DNA from: Aquilaria yunnanensis
Taxonomy: Eukaryota; Streptophyta; Magnoliopsida; Malvales; Thymelaeaceae
Direction of reading: 5' to 3'
NCBI GenBank assembly: GCA_039654915.1
Contig: CM077593.1
Location: 35,558,501-35,622,500, forward strand
DNA: 64,000 nt
Positions 48,272 to 59,103 of this stretch are shown here, piece by piece (the stretch's first letter is position 1; each line of letters begins with the position of its first letter). Under the pieces are notes generated by a model. It was not told where the DNA came from and ran no database searches. It saw only the letters and a list, made by a program, of their open reading frames with translations. A program made the translations under genes and the position numbers.

Positions 48272-49973
48272 TGTTATGGCCCTCCTAGCGGGAAGCTCGA
48301 TTGAAGGAGGTAATGTAAATTAAATCCTAGGTTGGAACCTTATTTTAAGCTCACATAGCAAGATTAAGTGAGTTAGGCTAGGTTTACTAGGTTCTGAGGA
48401 GTTTATGACACCAAAGGAGGCTCTTAAAGTTTAAAACCCAAAAATTAGCCTAATTATAAGAATTTTGACCAAATTTGACTTGGGGTTACTATTTGGGAAA
48501 TGAGGTTTTTTATCATTTTTTAAAAAAATTGGTGGCCTTTTGTTTTAAAGGCCTTAAACTTGCATGAGAAGGGGGAGGCTTCCATTTTTGCTCCTTTCCA
48601 CTCCTAAACCTGAGTTGCTCATTGCCATCACTATTTCTCCTTCAATTCTTGCCCAAAATCAAGAGTTCTGGGTGAAATTTGAAGGCCCATGGGGTATACG
48701 AGCCTTGGGTAGCTTATTTTAAGGTTGGTTTGTGGTCTTGGAGTTGTTTTTCACATTTTTCCAGTTGGGGTTGGGTTTGCTCATGAAGTAACCAAGCTTT
48801 GTTTGTGTTTTCTTGTTTATTTGATAATTTAAGGCATGGGTTTTTCTTATTTGTTCTTAATTTGGTGTCACTTGCTTTGGTTTGCTTGAAACTTAGGTAG
48901 AACTTTGTGGAGATTTGTTCTTGGTGAAGGGTTGCCTAATTCTTACTTATGACTTGAAATCAAGGTAAGGGATTTAGAGTTTCAAGCTTAATTAATGCTA
49001 TTGGAGTATTGTTGCTTGTTGGAATGAAGTAGTTTTGGAAAAAGCATTAATTAATGCTCAAATTTGTTCATGGTGGACTAGGTGATTGAATGAGCTTGGC
49101 GTGATGTTTCAATGCATCATTGTGGTGTTTGTAATGATTCATTGTGGTCCTTGCAGTATATTCTACAGGTATGTAAAGTGAAAAGCCAATCTAAGCATGT
49201 TTCATATGCTTGGGAGGCCTTCCATGGTGAATATGGCAAAAGTTGGGATTTTCTGGGCACGAAGGGCTTGGCAACACATCTCCAAGGTCGAAGACACATC
49301 GCCAAACCATCTTCAAAGATCCAAGAAGTTTTATATTGTGGTGACAGGTTCGAAGACACATCACCAAATCCTTGTGAAACATCTAGGAAGTTGTATACTT
49401 TGCTGATGCGTCGCCACAACTATGTTGGCCAAAAAAATCAACTTTTGCTAGAGGGTTCAAGAGGAGTTCTGAGGGGGTGCTTAAGGTACCTAAGGGTCAA
49501 GGTGTTGTTTTCGTACCCCGAGACTTCTAAAGCTCCTCCGAGTCCTAGGAGTTTTCTTGAGTTTCGTGGTAGCTTATACCATAAGCAAGGAAACTAGGTT
49601 ATAAAGGACCACAGTGTATTACCATTAGCTTGGGTTTGAGGTTTAGTATGATTAAGGACCTAGTCATATATTTGAGTAAGAGGTTTTGATGTGGAAACCT
49701 AAGTAGACCTAGTTGGTTCCTCGAAACCTGGTTGAAATAGGTCCAACCATAGTGTTTCAAAACCATAGTGAAGAACTTCACTAGTTAGGCTAGTAAGCAT
49801 TGCTTGCTAGTAGACAAGGCTTTGCCTTGTAGTGTAAGGACTAGGTAGAGGACAAGTCCCAAGGGACTAAAACGTATGCGCATAGGTTTAGTCTCATGCT
49901 ATATGAGCTTACAAAAGATTACATATGTTTATATATGTGTTGTCCTTAGTATCTTTCCTTGCAAGTCAAGACC
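48272..49973 (+). repeat. 3' LTR of the Tekay-type element, truncated by an insertion
   Basis: Homologous to 34,972-36,650. It holds an extra internal tandem duplication (TCGAAGACACATC at 49,289 and again near 49,349) absent from the 5' copy. It ends abruptly at 49,973, where an unrelated sequence starting TGTTGCGAGG begins. The expected continuation matches the 5' LTR at about 36,650. Confidence 0.8.
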
Positions 49974-51861
49974 TGTTGCGAGGAACCGTCCTAATAAATA
50001 CCTAATTAATTTCTTAATTTGGCTAAATTATTCTGTTGCCTAATCCAACTCTTAATTAGGCCAGAATCATTCCTCATTTCCAGGATCTTTTGCCAAGATT
50101 TACTATGAAAATCCAAGCCATTTGCCTAGCGTTTAGTATTTACTTGAGAGTTAAGAAAAACATTTACTTAGTTCCAATAAAACACATAAGTTTATTAAAC
50201 TAAGATAGTGGTTTGGCGAGATTTAAAGAAAACATGGAATAAATATGTGCAACCGCGTAAGAAAAACATTTTTAATGTTCATGCGTGCACAAATAATATA
50301 TCATGCCAAACCATGGATGAAACCTACACCCATAGCAAGTAAATACTACAACAACACAATATCTAAGTGTTTTGCCTATCAACCTAAGCAAGGAATGTCA
50401 TGGTTTGATAAGCCTACCCTGAATTAATAATAGTACATGCCACAGTTATGCTAAGTCAAAGTCAATACCAATAAACCTTATACTAGTTACTACCACCGTG
50501 CTACAAAATAGTCATGACCCAAATGGACGGTAGGCCCACCTTTGCCTGGGAGGGAGAAACCCATGCGAGGAGTGACCCAAGAAATCCTTGCTTGACTACC
50601 TTGTTGTATAAGGAAAATAAGTTTAGAGCTAGACTCTGACCATAAGTGCATGCAACATATAAAAATGAACATGTAGTGTATGCAAAATGTACATATGAGA
50701 AACTAACAAACAAGTATCAAATAATCACTGTGGATTATTTGTCTCCTCGATGATTTTATCTGCACATTAACAATAAGGGTAAGTATATAAAATACTTAGT
50801 AAAGCATTCTAAAATAAACAATACATAACAATATCACACGTAATGGACTATATGCACACATTTCCATGCAGCATAAACCTTGCCCATAAACTATATGAGC
50901 ATGCCATAAGCTCACATGGTATGAGGTATTATATAATGATCATCATACCATGCCCCTTTGGGTGCATGACTCCTTATACTTCTCACACAAGCAAGCAAAC
51001 AAACAAACAACAAAAAAACCAAACAAAATACCCATTGGTCCATTTTTGCCCTTAAGCATGAATCCTTGCATTTGCCCTTGAGCTTGCCAGCTTTTACTAG
51101 TTCAAAACTCTCTTATTGTAAGCAGCAGGGTTTGACCCAATTTGATGTGTGCCCTAGTGCCCTTGGGTGTATTTTGCAACATCTTGGGACCTATGCCCCA
51201 TTGGGCCGATGTGTGTGCTTATTTGTGGCTCATGTCATTTAGTAGGCTTGAGTGTCAATTGGGCCTTAGGGTTTCTACTGTGGGCTCCCCCACATGGGTT
51301 ATGTAGAAAGTAGAAAAAAAGGCCCACATGGAAACCAACCCCCTAGGGCATGCCCATACGACCTCTTAGGTGTGCACAGACATGAGCCCGTATGCGCATG
51401 CACTCGTGCACCCCTGGGTGTGCCATTGGGAGCCCCTTAGGCACACATGGTTGCGTGACCCCCCTGGGTGCACGCATATGCACCTTGTCACACCAAACTC
51501 ACCATGATCCTAGGTACCCCAAAACACTCATGCACATAGAAGCCCATGCCACACATGCATAACCACAACCACATACCGAGATCTTGAGCTCGATCATAAC
51601 ACCTATACACCCAAACTGAGGCACCTTTCTTATGCTTGCCAAACCTTGAAGGTTTAGCCACACTTATCTACCAAGCACCCAATGCTTGATCCATACACTA
51701 TTTTACAACCCACGCACCAAGGACACCACCTATTGCCCAAAACTAGGAGCTAGGTCTGACCTTAATGCCACATGAGCCCTCTTTGGCTTTACTGGTCACC
51801 CTATGCCCTTTTTTCCCTACCATTTGTCCCAGCTTTTAAAAAACTAAAACATGGACAAAGC
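49974..51861 (-). mobile_element. Left part of another LTR insertion (continues at 63,010)
   Basis: Starts TGTTGCGAGGAACC exactly where the chromovirus 3' LTR breaks off. No coding frame of more than about 70 codons and no recognised domain, so it is LTR-like. It is interrupted at 51,861/51,862 by the Tat element and continues after 63,009. The far end is beyond the window, so the 5-bp duplication (AGACC expected) cannot be checked. The orientation is inferred from its apparent LTR composition and is uncertain. Confidence 0.55.
51857..51861. repeat. Target-site duplication AAAGC (left)
   Basis: Identical to 63,010-63,014 directly after the 3' LTR. Confidence 0.9.
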
Positions 51862-52728
51862 TGATAGCCAAAGGCTGTCGCCTCAATCTGGCCGAATACC
51901 CTGCCACAACAACGGCCGGAAGAACTGGCGCTTCCCGGGAATAGGTGGAATCATGCACCTCGGGAGATAGCCTGAGAGCTCCGAGCCTCGGCACGCCAGT
52001 AAAACTTGAGGACTCCATTCGCCCCCCAAGGTTGTGAACAACGCGCCTTCGGAAAAGTGGCACCAGACATTGCTGCCCGAACATGATATCCCCGAAGGCG
52101 GAACCCCCTGGAACTGGGAACCCCCGAACTGAGGGTAGGCTTCCCGAAGAGGCTCTGTCCGAACTAGAGAACGACCTCGCCCAGGGACCTCGGGAGTACG
52201 GCAGGCGCATTTAAGGAAGCATTTAAGGAAGCCTCTGACACGTCCCACCACAGACGTAAAAAGTCGCCCTGACGCGCAGACGCCATCAGAATCATATCAT
52301 GGCCCGTCTCAGCACAAGGCTCGAGGCCATCCAGTTACCAACTATCTGTCCCCTACGCCCAGACGTTCAGGAGCATCCGACCGCACACGTGTCATGATCT
52401 GAACGGGCTAGGTATTCCTATATATACAGGAAATAAATACTTGACAGGAGGTTGGCAGGCCGGAGATACAGCTCCCATACTCTGAGAAAAGACCAGGCGA
52501 GACTTTTCTGCCTTTCTCTTTGAGCTAGTGACTTTCTCCTTCTTCCGGCCACCACTGACTTGGGCGTCGGAGGCTCCCCCCCCGGAAAAACACTCCGGGG
52601 GCCTCCTAACCCTGTTTCCCAGTTTTCCAGGTACTCTCCTAGGGGCGATCCACCTTCCAGGCGTTCTTCCTCCTAGAAGTCTCCTCAACAGTCATCATGA
52701 CTCACAACGATGAGGCCCTGGGCCATCA
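51862..52728 (+). repeat. 5' LTR of the Tat element
   Basis: Begins TGATAGCC and ends GGGCCATCA. It contains a TATA box, a G-box-like ACACGTGT (52,384-52,391), and short direct repeats of GCATTTAAGGAA near 52,208-52,232. The gag-pol ATG at 52,697 lies within it, near its 3' end. Confidence 0.95.
52419..52427 (+). promoter_or_regulatory. TATA box of the Tat LTR promoter
   Basis: TATATATAC, about 280 bp upstream of the first in-frame ATG. Transcription would start near 52,450; the same box in the 3' LTR is at 62,700-62,708. Confidence 0.7.
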
Positions 52729-55700
52729 TTTGGCGCCGTCTGTGGGAACCCGCTCGCAGATTGCCGTCGTTGAGACTCGGCGTTCTAAGGACAAGGGACT
52801 CCCAAGGTCCTCGTCCGCGCCTGAGATACAACCGGCTGCTGAGCAGACACTCCCAGAGACTTCTACGCCCGAGGAGGACCGCCCTCTGGTAATCACCATG
52901 AGCTTCTTGAGGGACTTTCAGCGCTCGGTCGTTGCTGAAATGACTCAGCAGATCGACCGAAGATGGCCACAGCAGTCGCAGGCCCAGAAACCCTCCTCAT
53001 CAACACGCCCTCGGGAGAGAAGCCCCAAGTCTACACACCGCAGTTCAGAAAGTGGAGATCCTCGCGGAGAATCATCCACAGAAGATATAGCCCTCGGGAA
53101 ACGGCCTGTGGGACAAACCGGGTCCAAGCGACCGAGAGTCTCACAGCGAAGCAGTTCGTCGCCTGAGGTGAGGGCCCTGACCCCTCCGCGCCGAACTCGC
53201 TCCCCGAAAAGGCGCCGTCGATCACCCTCCCGCGAAAATGGTCCTAGCGCCACTGCGCTTATGGAAAGGATATTGGCACGGCTGGACAGAGTGGAAAAGC
53301 AAGTGACCAGAAAACCCGTTTGGGACAGGCTGTCGGGGGCGTTATGCGAAGATGGCTCCCCGTTTATTCGCACCGTCGTTGAGGCAGCTATGCCAGGCGA
53401 CTTCAGAGTGCCTAGGCTGGAGATCTATGATGGCCGGACTGATCCACAGGCCCATCTGACGAAGTACAGGCGGAGCATGATAATGCACGGAGCTGATGAC
53501 GCTACTATGTGCAAATGCTTTGAAGTCACCCTCACGGGCCCAGCAACAGCATGGTACAATTCGTTGCCCCCAGGGACTATCACTGAGTTTCAGGAGTTGT
53601 CCACAGCCTTCACCCAGCAGTTCATTGGGAGCAGGCCGACGGCCAAAATGCCTGTACAGATGTTCGACATAGAGCAGAGAAACGGAGAGACGATCCGAGA
53701 CTATGTCGAACGATTCAACAGGGAAGCACTCAGCGTCCCGGACTTCCGGCCCGAAATCCGCATCCTCGCTATGACACGGGGCCTTCGGCGTGACTCACAG
53801 CTGTTCTACGAGTTCTCAAAGGACCCCCCGGAGACCCTCGGAGAATTTTACCGAAGGGCAGAGCAGCACATGACAGCCGAGGAATTGAGGATGGCGGGGC
53901 CGAAGTCTGATCATCACCGCGCCGAAGGGTCCAGCCAGCAAGCTCGGTATCTTTCTGAACACACAGGTCGACCACGGCGAATGCGAGGAAAGAAACCTCA
54001 AAGTTTCACACCCTTGAGCACGACACGGACCAACATTCTCATGGCGCTGGAGAGGCAAGGGACGCAGATTCGGCGGCCAAAGGCCATGGCCGCCGATAAT
54101 AAGAAGAATGCCAAGAAGTTCTGCCAGTTTCATCGCGACCACGGTCATGACACCGAAGACTGCTTCCAGCTGAAGAAGTACATAGAGTCGCTGATCAAAC
54201 AGGGCCAACTTCGCAAGTATCTGCGGATGCCCTCCCCTAAAGGCAGAAAAGAGGAGGAAGAGAGGGCCGAAAACGAGGACTATGACTCCGACAGGCGGAG
54301 AAACAGAAGTCCAAAAAGGCGCCTTCCACCTCCAGTAGGGGTCATCCAAACCATCACCACGGGGCTCCCATCCTCGGAAAGAAAGCGGAAGGCCAGAGAA
54401 ATTGCTGTTATGGAGTATCAAAGTCCATCAAAGAAATTGGCTCGCAAAGATGGCTCCACTGTCGTCTTCCCCCACGACGACCCGCTGCTGATAATGGCGA
54501 GAATAGGGAACTGGGACGTCAAGAGAGTGTTGCTTGATGATGGCTCAAATGCTGACGTCCTATTCTCGCACTTACTGCCGAGCCTGGGCATCACCAGCAG
54601 CGAGCTGAAACCTGTCACCACGCCCACCTTCGGCGTTGGGCCATCCGAACTACCCGTCCTCGGATGGATCGACCTCCCTTTGATGATGAAAGGCACTTCG
54701 GTAGACGGAGCAGCTGAGTTGTACGCGTCCACAATGACAAGATTCATCGTCATGGATGTCCCGTCTTCGTACAACGCCATCCTTGGAAGGCAGACTCAGG
54801 GGAACCTGCACATTCGCCCCGATGTGAAGTACTTGACTGTCACATTCGCCACCAAGGATGGAGATGCAGAGGTCTTCATCGACCAAGCCGAGGTAAGAAA
54901 GGTGTTTGTAAAAACACGAAAGGCTCCGGCAAACAGCTCTACACAAACGGTGGAGGCAAAGGCGCAGGAGAAAGGCAAAGAAGGAGATCCCCCAGAAGCA
55001 GAAACGGAAGCAGTAGATCTTGTCCCAGGACAATCTACCCGAATAGGGAAGAGCTTGGCCAAAGGTGATAAGGAAAATCTTGTATCCTTTCTGCTAAAAA
55101 ATAAAGATCTGTTTGCCTACTCGCCGAAAGACATGCCAGGAGTGAACCCTGGCATAATACAGCACAGCCTCAAAGTAAGCCCGGAAGCAAAACCTGTCAG
55201 GCAAAAGAAACGAAGCATCTCAGCCCACAAAAGCAACTTTGTGAAAACCGAAGTCCAGCGCCTATTGGATGCTGAAGTTATCAGGGAGGTCAAATACCCC
55301 GAATGGTTAAGCAACGTGGTCATCGCCACAAAAGAAGGTAGCAGCAAACTCCGGATGTGCATTGATTTCAGAAACTTGAACGATGCTTGCCCGAAAGACT
55401 CATTTCCCCTCCCGCCAATAGATCAACTGGTAGATTCAACGGCCGAATACGGGCTCCTGAGCTTCCTAGATGCCTTCAGCGGCTACCATCAGATAAGGAT
55501 GGACCCGGAAGATGAAGAGAAAACTGCCTTCATCACCGAGGGAGGAACGTTCTGCTATATAAGAATGCCCTTCGGGCTGAAAAATGCAGGAGCCACCTAC
55601 CAGAGACTGATGAACAAGGTCTTTAAAGACCAAATGGGGAGAAACATGGAAGTATATGTTGACGATATGATAGTAAAAAGCAAGCTGCCCGGCTACCACG

Positions 55701-58195
55701 TTGCAGATTTGGAGGAAACCTTCCAAAAGCTCAGAGCCTTCGGGATTCGCCTTAACCCCGAGAAGTGTATGTTCGGGGTGACGTCGGGAAAATTCCTTGG
55801 GTACATGGTATCCGAAAGAGGCATCGACGCCAATCCTGAGAAGATTAAGGCTCTGCTTGAGTTCCGAACTCCTGCCACAGTGAAAGACGTGCAGAGACTA
55901 ACCGGAAGAATAACCTCTCTGAGCAGGTTTATTTCCAGGTATGGAGATAGGTGTAGACCTTTCTTCAAAGTCCTCACAAAGGCAGCAAAGATGGAAGGCG
56001 ACCTCGGAAGAAACAGTCATCCTTGGGATGAAGAGTGCCAAAAGGCCTGGGAGGAACTCAAAGTGTACCTGGCCAGCCTGCCGACTCTGCGGCAACCTCG
56101 GGAAGGAGAACCCCTCGTACTATACCTCGCCGTCACAGAAAAGGCCGTGAGCTCGGTCCTGATAAAGGAAGAAGGGCCGAAACAACGGCCGGTCTACTAT
56201 GTCAGCAAGTCCCTGCATGGCGCCGAAGTCAGGTACCCTTTGCTTCAAAAAGCTATATACGCCTTGGTGCTTGCAGGAAGAAGGCTGCGACCATATTTCC
56301 AGGCTCACCCCATCATCGTCCGAAGTAGTCTACCACTACGGGATGTCATGAAGAGAGTTGATCATTCGGGAAGGCTCTCCAAGTGGTGCATAGAGCTTGG
56401 CGAACACGAAATCACGTATGAGCCTCGAAAGGCCATAAAAGCCCAAGCATTGGCAGATTTTATCGCCGAAATACCCACCACTGAGGAGAACCACTCAGAT
56501 CCGAAAGAAGGGGAGCCAGAATGGACCTTGCATGTTGACGGAGCCTCGGGGTCCGAACACCAGGGAGCTGGAATAGTTATCAGAGGACCTGAAGGCCTAG
56601 AGGTGATGAAGGCTATCAAGTTCAGCTTCAACGTCACCAATAATGTGGCTGAGTATGAAGCCCTCATAGCGGGATTACGCTTGGCCAGAAAGATTGGCGT
56701 GAGAAGCTTAAGGGCTCACAGCGATTCCCAGCTGGTAGTTCGGCAGACGGCAGGAGATTACGGGGCGAAGGACCCCATCTTGGCAAAATACCACGAGCTG
56801 GTAAGAAATCTCATCCAAGAGTTTGACGCCGTACGGGTCGAAAATGTACCCCGGCGGAATAACACTGAGGCAGATTGCTTAGCAAAGTCCAAAACATACA
56901 CCGAGGTGCTAGACCATCCAAGCATCTCCGTGCTAAGCGTAACGACCTCGGGAATGGGGTGGAAAGACCCCATAAAGAGATACCTCGCAGAGAATGAGCT
57001 TCCCGAAGACGCCGGCAGTGCTGCAAGACTGCGAAGACGTGCCGGAAGATTCTTCCTGATTGGTGAAGAGTTATATCGGCAAGGATATGCAAATCCGCTG
57101 CAGAGATGTGTGGGCGAAGAGGATACTGAGATAGTCCTCGAAGAAGTCCACGAAGGCATGTGCGGCTCGCACGTTGGAACTGATGCCCTTGCAGCAGTGA
57201 TACTCCGCCAAGGATACTTCTGGCCTACCCTGAGAAAGGACGCAAGACAGTTCGTCCAGAAGTGCGGTAGTTGCCAGAGACATGCAAAAATCCAGAGGAT
57301 ACCCTCGGAAATGGTAACGTCGGCAGACTATCCTTGGCCCTTCGCAGTCTGGGGTATAGACCTTATTGGGCCACTCCCCACAGCGCCCGGAGGCGTGAAA
57401 TTCTGCGTGGTAGCAGTGGACTATTTCTCAAAGTGGGTAGAGGCAGAACCACTAGCAACTATCTCGGCAAAAGAAGTGCAGAAGTTCGTATGGAAGAACA
57501 TCGTATGCAGATTTGGCATACCGAGGGTGCTAGTAGCTGATAATGGATCCCAGTTCATAGACAAAGGATTCCAGGAATTCATCAGCGACCTCGGAATAAA
57601 GATGCACTTCGCCCCAGTAGCTCACCCCCAAAGCAATGGGCAGGTGGAAGTATCAAACAGGACCATAAAAGACGGCCTGAGAAAGAGACTTGGGGAAGCC
57701 AAGGGGAAATGGCCAGGAGAACTCCAAAGTGTATTGTGGAGCTACCGAACGACGCCACGAAGAGCCACAGGGGAAACTCCCTTCTCACTCGTCTTCGGAA
57801 CAGAGGCCATTATCCCAATAGAGATAGTTCAGCCTTCAATACGGGTGCAAGTACTTGATGAAGGCGGAAACGACCTCGGTCTGAGAACTAAGCTCGACCT
57901 TGTGGCCGAACACAGAGAAATAGCCGAGCTGAGAAGAAAAGCTTTCCAGCAAAGAGTGGCCGCGGCTATCAACTTAAAAGCCAGGCCAAAAGAAATCAAA
58001 AAAGGAGACCTCGTTCTCCGAAAGGCCGACTTCGCACCCCGAAGGCCATCTCACGGAGTACTTCGCGCAAATTGGGAAGGACCTTATCTGGTCCTCGCCG
58101 AAGTACGAAAAGGCGTGTACAAGCTTGGCGACGCCGAAGGCGTAGAATTGAAAAACACTTGGCATTCAGATGCCTTGAAAAAATTCTACGCCTAA
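52697..58195 (+). CDS. Tat-clade gag-pol polyprotein (gag, protease, RT, RNase H, archaeal-type RNase H, integrase)
   Basis: A single intact frame of 1,832 codons for the full replication machinery. Gag core about 232-400 (MPGDFRVP, TATAWYNSLPP-like). The zinc-knuckle variant CQFHRDHGHDTEDC at 476-489 has His for the second Cys. Protease LLDDGSNADVLF lies around D614. RT about 850-1,040 has YVDD at 987-990. The first RNase H (about 1,150-1,260) has lost its usual acidic start (LYLAVTEKAV). A second RNase H begins at WTLHVDGASG with D1281, E1321 and D1343. Integrase has a zinc finger (H1485, C1523, C1526) and catalytic D1555, D1615 and E1651 with 35 residues between the last two. The ATG at 52,697 lies inside the LTR and the frame reads through the PBS; the next Met, at 52,898 (MSFLRDF), is an alternative start. 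No stops or shifts: probably an autonomous copy. Confidence 0.93.
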   Translation: MTHNDEALGHHLAPSVGTRSQIAVVETRRSKDKGLPRSSSAPEIQPAAEQTLPETSTPEEDRPLVITMSFLRDFQRSVVAEMTQQIDRRWPQQSQAQKPSSSTRPRERSPKSTHRSSESGDPRGESSTEDIALGKRPVGQTGSKRPRVSQRSSSSPEVRALTPPRRTRSPKRRRRSPSRENGPSATALMERILARLDRVEKQVTRKPVWDRLSGALCEDGSPFIRTVVEAAMPGDFRVPRLEIYDGRTDPQAHLTKYRRSMIMHGADDATMCKCFEVTLTGPATAWYNSLPPGTITEFQELSTAFTQQFIGSRPTAKMPVQMFDIEQRNGETIRDYVERFNREALSVPDFRPEIRILAMTRGLRRDSQLFYEFSKDPPETLGEFYRRAEQHMTAEELRMAGPKSDHHRAEGSSQQARYLSEHTGRPRRMRGKKPQSFTPLSTTRTNILMALERQGTQIRRPKAMAADNKKNAKKFCQFHRDHGHDTEDCFQLKKYIESLIKQGQLRKYLRMPSPKGRKEEEERAENEDYDSDRRRNRSPKRRLPPPVGVIQTITTGLPSSERKRKAREIAVMEYQSPSKKLARKDGSTVVFPHDDPLLIMARIGNWDVKRVLLDDGSNADVLFSHLLPSLGITSSELKPVTTPTFGVGPSELPVLGWIDLPLMMKGTSVDGAAELYASTMTRFIVMDVPSSYNAILGRQTQGNLHIRPDVKYLTVTFATKDGDAEVFIDQAEVRKVFVKTRKAPANSSTQTVEAKAQEKGKEGDPPEAETEAVDLVPGQSTRIGKSLAKGDKENLVSFLLKNKDLFAYSPKDMPGVNPGIIQHSLKVSPEAKPVRQKKRSISAHKSNFVKTEVQRLLDAEVIREVKYPEWLSNVVIATKEGSSKLRMCIDFRNLNDACPKDSFPLPPIDQLVDSTAEYGLLSFLDAFSGYHQIRMDPEDEEKTAFITEGGTFCYIRMPFGLKNAGATYQRLMNKVFKDQMGRNMEVYVDDMIVKSKLPGYHVADLEETFQKLRAFGIRLNPEKCMFGVTSGKFLGYMVSERGIDANPEKIKALLEFRTPATVKDVQRLTGRITSLSRFISRYGDRCRPFFKVLTKAAKMEGDLGRNSHPWDEECQKAWEELKVYLASLPTLRQPREGEPLVLYLAVTEKAVSSVLIKEEGPKQRPVYYVSKSLHGAEVRYPLLQKAIYALVLAGRRLRPYFQAHPIIVRSSLPLRDVMKRVDHSGRLSKWCIELGEHEITYEPRKAIKAQALADFIAEIPTTEENHSDPKEGEPEWTLHVDGASGSEHQGAGIVIRGPEGLEVMKAIKFSFNVTNNVAEYEALIAGLRLARKIGVRSLRAHSDSQLVVRQTAGDYGAKDPILAKYHELVRNLIQEFDAVRVENVPRRNNTEADCLAKSKTYTEVLDHPSISVLSVTTSGMGWKDPIKRYLAENELPEDAGSAARLRRRAGRFFLIGEELYRQGYANPLQRCVGEEDTEIVLEEVHEGMCGSHVGTDALAAVILRQGYFWPTLRKDARQFVQKCGSCQRHAKIQRIPSEMVTSADYPWPFAVWGIDLIGPLPTAPGGVKFCVVAVDYFSKWVEAEPLATISAKEVQKFVWKNIVCRFGIPRVLVADNGSQFIDKGFQEFISDLGIKMHFAPVAHPQSNGQVEVSNRTIKDGLRKRLGEAKGKWPGELQSVLWSYRTTPRRATGETPFSLVFGTEAIIPIEIVQPSIRVQVLDEGGNDLGLRTKLDLVAEHREIAELRRKAFQQRVAAAINLKARPKEIKKGDLVLRKADFAPRRPSHGVLRANWEGPYLVLAEVRKGVYKLGDAEGVELKNTWHSDALKKFYA
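52731..52748 (+). other. Primer-binding site of the Tat element
   Basis: TGGCGCCGTCTGTGGGAA starts two bases after the LTR end. The same kind of site follows the LTR of the gag-only element at 13,173. I cannot assign the tRNA with certainty. Confidence 0.75.
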
Positions 58196-58330
58196 GGTTG
58201 AGCGGAAGAAGTATGTTGTACAAGAAATATTCTAAGTACAGAATGGTCTTGAGAAAAATTTTCAAGTATACCAAAATTGTCCAAGACAGATTTCCGCGAA
58301 GGTGCTCGCCACGAAAAAAGCGGTTGTGAC

Positions 58331-58820
58331 TTCCCGAAGCCCCTTGAGCCACTATGCTCGGGAAAAATGGGAAACAAGAATCTTGCAAAGGTACTCAGCA
58401 TAATCAGTGCAGAGAAAATTTTCCGAACACCCTTGAGCGAACATGCTCGGGAGAAAGGGAAAGCGAGAATCTCGCAAAAATACACGCCAAAACAAAAGCA
58501 GAGGTAATTTCCGAACACCCTTGAGCGAACGTGCTCGGGAAAAAGGGAATGAGCAATCTCGCGAAGATTTTCCTAAGTCCTTTTGAGCAAATACGCTCGG
58601 GACAATAGGAAGACAGAAAAATTTGGCTAAAGATTTTCCGAAGGCCCTTGAGCGAACATGTTCGGGATAAAAGGAAACAAAAAGCCTGCAAAAGACTTAG
58701 CCAAATTTTTGCAAATTTTCCAGAAAGTCTCTTGAGCGAGCCTGCTCGGGACAAAGGAAGGTAAAAAGTTTCTTTGGTTGCAGGTTTTCCGAAAGTCTCT
58801 TGGAGCGAACGTGTTCGGGA
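58331..58820 (+). repeat. Seven-copy near-palindromic repeat array after pol
   Basis: Variants of TTCCGAANNCCCTTGAGCGAACATGCTCGGGA-type sequence occur with cores near 58,331, 58,421, 58,509, 58,570, 58,636, 58,718 and 58,787, at spacings of 61-90 bp. In each, GAGC and GCTC (or CGAACATGTTCG in copy five, a perfect 12-bp palindrome) can form a small hairpin. A-rich linkers ending in variants of GAATCTCGCAAA separate them. They lie between the gag-pol stop and the end of the antisense gene. Confidence 0.85.
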
Positions 58821-59103
58821 CAATGGAAATAAAGAAACTTGCAAGAAAGGACTTAGCCGAAAAGATTGTTCATTTAGAGCAAAAGCTGCCTTACAAAAGA
58901 AGTGTCCAAAGAAGGAGTACGAAGGAGAAAAATAAGAGGAGCCCTAAAGCAAACTAGGGAGAGCCGGGCGGACGAAGACCAGGAAGCTTCAGATGCTCGA
59001 CCCTGGACCACTGCCACCGAGGTCCCTCAGGAAAATTTAGGCCCTCCAGAAAAGAGAGGTCCAAATCTGGGAACCTCTGCAGCACCTGGTGCCGAGCGAG
59101 GCA

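Larger units (their letters stand above)
34972..49973 (+). mobile_element. Degenerate Tekay/Del-type chromovirus (Ty3/gypsy), carrying nested insertions
   Basis: The 5' LTR begins at 34,972 (TGTCACGGCTCTCC) and the 3' LTR at 48,272 (TGTTATGGCCCTCC); they match over about 1.7 kb with many differences, so the element is old. Between them lie gag (MVNTRS start), protease, RT, RNase H, integrase and a chromodomain, all interrupted by stops and shifts. The 5' LTR end is split by a solo LTR (36,876-40,041), gag by another (40,902-44,313), and the 3' LTR is cut at 49,973 by a further element. It inserted into the minus-strand gypsy integrase. Confidence 0.85.

Noticed and set aside
53816..54421. 201-codon minus-strand open frame inside gag-pol
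   Set aside because: Shadow of the intact gag-pol frame on the opposite strand; no recognisable domain.
58404..58844. 146-codon minus-strand open frame
   Set aside because: Translation of the near-palindromic repeat array (repeated SLKGLRKIF-like peptide), not a protein gene.
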